A DNA stretch of 64,000 nucleotides from DATKEJ01 sp963768715. GTDB lineage: Bacteria > Bacteroidota > Rhodothermia > Rhodothermales > DATKEJ01. A model generated the notes under the pieces. The model did no database searches. It saw only the letters and a list, made by a program, of their open reading frames with translations, and was not told the DNA's origin. Shown one piece after another: positions 61,737 to 64,000 of the stretch (its first letter is position 1; the number at the start of each line of letters is the position of its first letter). A program made the position numbers and the translations under genes. Where the stretch lies: positions 1 through 64,000 of the forward strand of contig CAVYJC010000006.1 in assembly GCA_963768715.1 (NCBI GenBank). The letters are read 5' to 3'.

Positions 61737-63668
61737 ATGTCGGCCCACACATCCCGCTCACTCGAGGAAGTCCACCGTTCCGTCTCGGTGAGTCACCACC
61801 GTTGGTGGCGTCGGATGCTCGCGTTCGCCGGGCCTGCGTACATGGTTTCCGTCGGCTATATGGATCCCGGCAACTGGGCCACCGACCTCGAAGGAGGGGC
61901 GCGCTTCGGCTACCAGTTGATATGGGTCCTGCTGATGAGCAACATCATGGCCGTGCTGCTGCAGACGTTGTCGGCCCGGTTGGGGGTTGTTACCGGACGT
62001 GATCTCGCTCAGGCATGTCGCGACGACTATTCCCCATCGGTGCGATGGATTCTTTTCGTTCTCTGTGAGATCGCCATCGCGGCCTGCGACCTGGCCGAGG
62101 TACTGGGTACGGCCATCGGTCTGAACCTGTTGTTCGGCATCCCGCTGATCTGGGCCGTCGTAATTACGGCCGGCGATGTAATGATTCTGCTGGCTATCCA
62201 GCGGCTCGGCATTCGCAAGATGGAGGCGTTCATTCTGATGCTGGTAACTGTCATCGGCATCTGTTTCATTGTCGAGATTTTTCTCAGCGAGCCGTCCGTT
62301 TCCGGGATCGCCAGCGGATTTGTCCCACAGGTGCTCAGTGGTCCGCAGCTATACATTGCGATCGGAATCCTGGGCGCCACCGTCATGCCGCACAACCTCT
62401 ACCTGCATTCGGCCCTGGTGCAAAGCCGTGACGTTCCCCGCGACGTCGACGGCGTAAGGAAGGCCTGTCGGTTCAATCTGATCGATTCTGCCGTGGCCCT
62501 GAACGCAGCGTTCTTTGTCAACGCGGCCATCCTGATCGTGGCGGCGGCGACGTTCCACACTCGAGGCATTGAGGTTACCGAGATTCAGCAGGCGCACCGC
62601 CTCCTCGAAGATCTGCTTGGAAGTCGCCTGGCGCCGGCTGCCTTCGCCATCGCCCTGATTGCTGCGGGCCAAAGCTCAACGCTGACAGGTACACTGGCCG
62701 GCCAGATCACGATGGAAGGCTTTCTGCAAATCAAGATGCGTCCATGGCTTCGGCGCCTGATGACGCGCTCGATGGCCGTCATCCCTGCGGTGCTCGTCAT
62801 TGCCATCAGCGGAGAAGGGTCAACCTACAAGCTGCTGATCCTCAGCCAGGTGGTACTCAGTCTTCAGCTTTCGTTTGCGGTCGTGCCGCTAATCAAGTTC
62901 ACCTCGAGCAAGCGGAAGATGGGCCCATTCGTCAGCCCGCGGTGGGTTCAGATTTCCGCCTGGCTTGTCGCTGGGATCATCATGGCGCTCAATGGGAAGC
63001 TGGTACTCGAAGAGATACTCAACTACGCAGATGCGGCGGGTAGTTATGGATGGCTTGTGCTTTGGACGGCTACTCCGCTGTCGATTGCACTCGGTTTACT
63101 CCTGGTGTGGATGATCTTCAAACCGTCGGGCGAGGTGATCGAGCCGACACGGCCTGGTGTAGCCGCAAAAGTGGCTGCTTCCGTCCAACTGGCGCTCGAA
63201 GAAGCGCCGGCGCCGACACCGCCGCCGAAACACCGCCGCCGCATTGGCGTGGCGGTTGAAGCAAAACCGACCGACGCGCCGATGCTCACGCAGGCGCTCA
63301 ACCTCGCTCGAGTCGAGAATGCCGAGCTGCTGTTGATGCACGTTGTCGAGGGCGTGGGCGGCCAATGGCACGGACCACAAAGCGCCGACGAGGAACGACG
63401 CGAGGACGATCGCTATCTGACCGAGCTCGCGGAACATCTCCAGGCAATGTTGAGCGGCAGCCAAGTCACGGTCCGCACGGTACTCGGATTCGGGAGCGTC
63501 CCGCGAGAACTGATTCGACTGGCGCGGGAGCACGAGGTCGACCTGATGGTTCTGGGCGGTCACGGTCACCGAAAACTCGCCGATATCTTCAAGGGTGACA
63601 CGATTACGCACGTCCGACACGGCCTGAAAGTGCCGGTCCTTGCCGTTCGCGGCGTCGATAAGGAATAG
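61737..63668 (+). CDS. Nramp-family divalent metal transporter fused to a UspA domain
   Basis: The first 440 residues are an Nramp carrier with about eleven helices. YMDPGNWATDLEGG is the TM1 metal site (DPGN) and GATVMPHNLYLHSALVQ is the TM6 site (MPHN). After a proline-rich linker (about 485-500) comes a universal stress protein domain to residue 643 (RIGVAVEAKPTDAPMLTQA, LLLMHVVEG, VDLMVLGGHGHRKLADIFKGD). The transporter imports Mn2+ or Fe2+ with protons; the UspA part may sense nucleotides and gate transport, which is inference. The ATP loop lacks the usual Ser/Thr after the last Gly. Confidence 0.93.
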   Translation: MSAHTSRSLEEVHRSVSVSHHRWWRRMLAFAGPAYMVSVGYMDPGNWATDLEGGARFGYQLIWVLLMSNIMAVLLQTLSARLGVVTGRDLAQACRDDYSPSVRWILFVLCEIAIAACDLAEVLGTAIGLNLLFGIPLIWAVVITAGDVMILLAIQRLGIRKMEAFILMLVTVIGICFIVEIFLSEPSVSGIASGFVPQVLSGPQLYIAIGILGATVMPHNLYLHSALVQSRDVPRDVDGVRKACRFNLIDSAVALNAAFFVNAAILIVAAATFHTRGIEVTEIQQAHRLLEDLLGSRLAPAAFAIALIAAGQSSTLTGTLAGQITMEGFLQIKMRPWLRRLMTRSMAVIPAVLVIAISGEGSTYKLLILSQVVLSLQLSFAVVPLIKFTSSKRKMGPFVSPRWVQISAWLVAGIIMALNGKLVLEEILNYADAAGSYGWLVLWTATPLSIALGLLLVWMIFKPSGEVIEPTRPGVAAKVAASVQLALEEAPAPTPPPKHRRRIGVAVEAKPTDAPMLTQALNLARVENAELLLMHVVEGVGGQWHGPQSADEERREDDRYLTELAEHLQAMLSGSQVTVRTVLGFGSVPRELIRLAREHEVDLMVLGGHGHRKLADIFKGDTITHVRHGLKVPVLAVRGVDKE

Positions 63669-63811
63669 AGCGTTGAGGGATCGGGACGGGGATTCCCCGA
63701 CAGGTTTCACGAAGGTCGGAACGTATTCTATTCTGTGAAACGACGCCGCGGCGGAGAAGCTCGGCGCGACTGTCCGCGCCCGCCCTTACAGTAGATCAAT
63801 CAGATACTGCC

Positions 63812-64000
63812 ATGTCTAAGCTGTTGCACCACCTGTCTTTCTTTCTCTTCCTGATGCCGGGCCTGTTGCTCGCCCAGGAGGGCGCCCCTTTCTTCACGGA
63901 GAACTTCTCACCTGAAGAGTTCGTCGCCAGACGAGCGAAACTTGCCGAATCGATCGGCAGTCAGGCCGTCGCAATCCTCCAGGGAGCACCAGCACCAGCA
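63812..64000 (+). CDS. Xaa-Pro aminopeptidase-like M24 family protein, N-terminus only
   Basis: Sixty-three codons are present before the window ends: signal peptide LSFFLFLMPGLLLAQ, then FFTENFSPEEFVARRAKLAESIGSQAVAILQG, which matches the N-terminal (creatinase/prolidase N) domain of secreted M24 Xaa-Pro aminopeptidases. The catalytic domain is outside the window. Confidence 0.75.
   Translation, partial: MSKLLHHLSFFLFLMPGLLLAQEGAPFFTENFSPEEFVARRAKLAESIGSQAVAILQGAPAPA

Noticed and set aside
1..64000. rRNA, tRNA, insertion sequence or phage genes
   Set aside because: Reading through all gaps I found no tRNA-like cloverleaf with a T-loop GGTTCGAATC-type core, no rRNA, no transposase or phage structural gene other than the lone S74 domain.

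Overview
The window looks like chromosomal DNA of a moderately GC-rich member of the Bacteroidota/Rhodothermota branch, most like Rhodothermales. Three secreted proteins carry type IX secretion (T9SS) C-terminal sorting domains (the NYPNPFNP type). Two outer-membrane proteins have a CBM9-like domain fused to a DUF5916 barrel, and one regulator joins a winged helix to a PD40 propeller. One promoter fits the Bacteroidota TTG/TAnnTTTG pattern. The taxon is inferred from these traits. I see no rRNA, tRNA, transposase, phage module or CRISPR array.

Layout. 1-12 kb: T9SS surface proteins, including a very large CARDB-repeat protein broken by one frameshift, an AlkP/TPR protein and a small sulfotransferase. 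12-22.6 kb: a cupin sugar isomerase, a sulfatase, yaaA, an MFS carrier, a CHRD protein, a beta-hydroxyacid dehydrogenase, adenine deaminase, and an osmC/tetR pair sharing a palindromic operator. 23-34 kb: a broken 5-oxoprolinase, an SSS symporter, a DUF5916 barrel with a SnoaL-like protein, and a divergent winged-helix/PD40 regulator. 34-45 kb: MerR, a YgjP-type metallopeptidase, a glycogen-binding protein, DUF3604, a second DUF5916 barrel, a lipoprotein esterase bracketed by 112-bp direct repeats, a QueD homologue, a LamG/T9SS protein and small redox or lipoprotein genes. 45.4-50.8 kb: one minus-strand operon that passes electrons from acyl-CoA dehydrogenase through ETF to a membrane Fe-S oxidoreductase. 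51-64 kb: a second sulfatase, a broken metallo-beta-lactamase, a broken octaheme HAO-like cytochrome, an S74 tail-fibre-like protein, a ClC channel, DinB, dienelactone hydrolase, an Nramp-UspA fusion and the start of an M24 peptidase.

The most unusual signal is between the genes. About twenty arrays of degenerate tandem 7-base words lie in intergenic DNA, with a different word family at each site. Fifteen of them begin in or within about 13 bases of a stop codon, and the word orientation appears to follow the gene (CAAACNN or AGGATGG after stops, their reverse complements before starts). Two arrays switch word family without losing the 7-base phase. A second family of nested palindromes, a third family of hairpin strings and a 104-bp inverted-repeat element share the intergenic space.

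Caution on reading frames. At least ten genes resume in another frame after a single-base insertion or deletion, or carry an in-frame stop. Each repaired gene gives a full-length, divisible-by-three frame with intact motifs, so many of these may be read or assembly errors rather than true pseudogenes.
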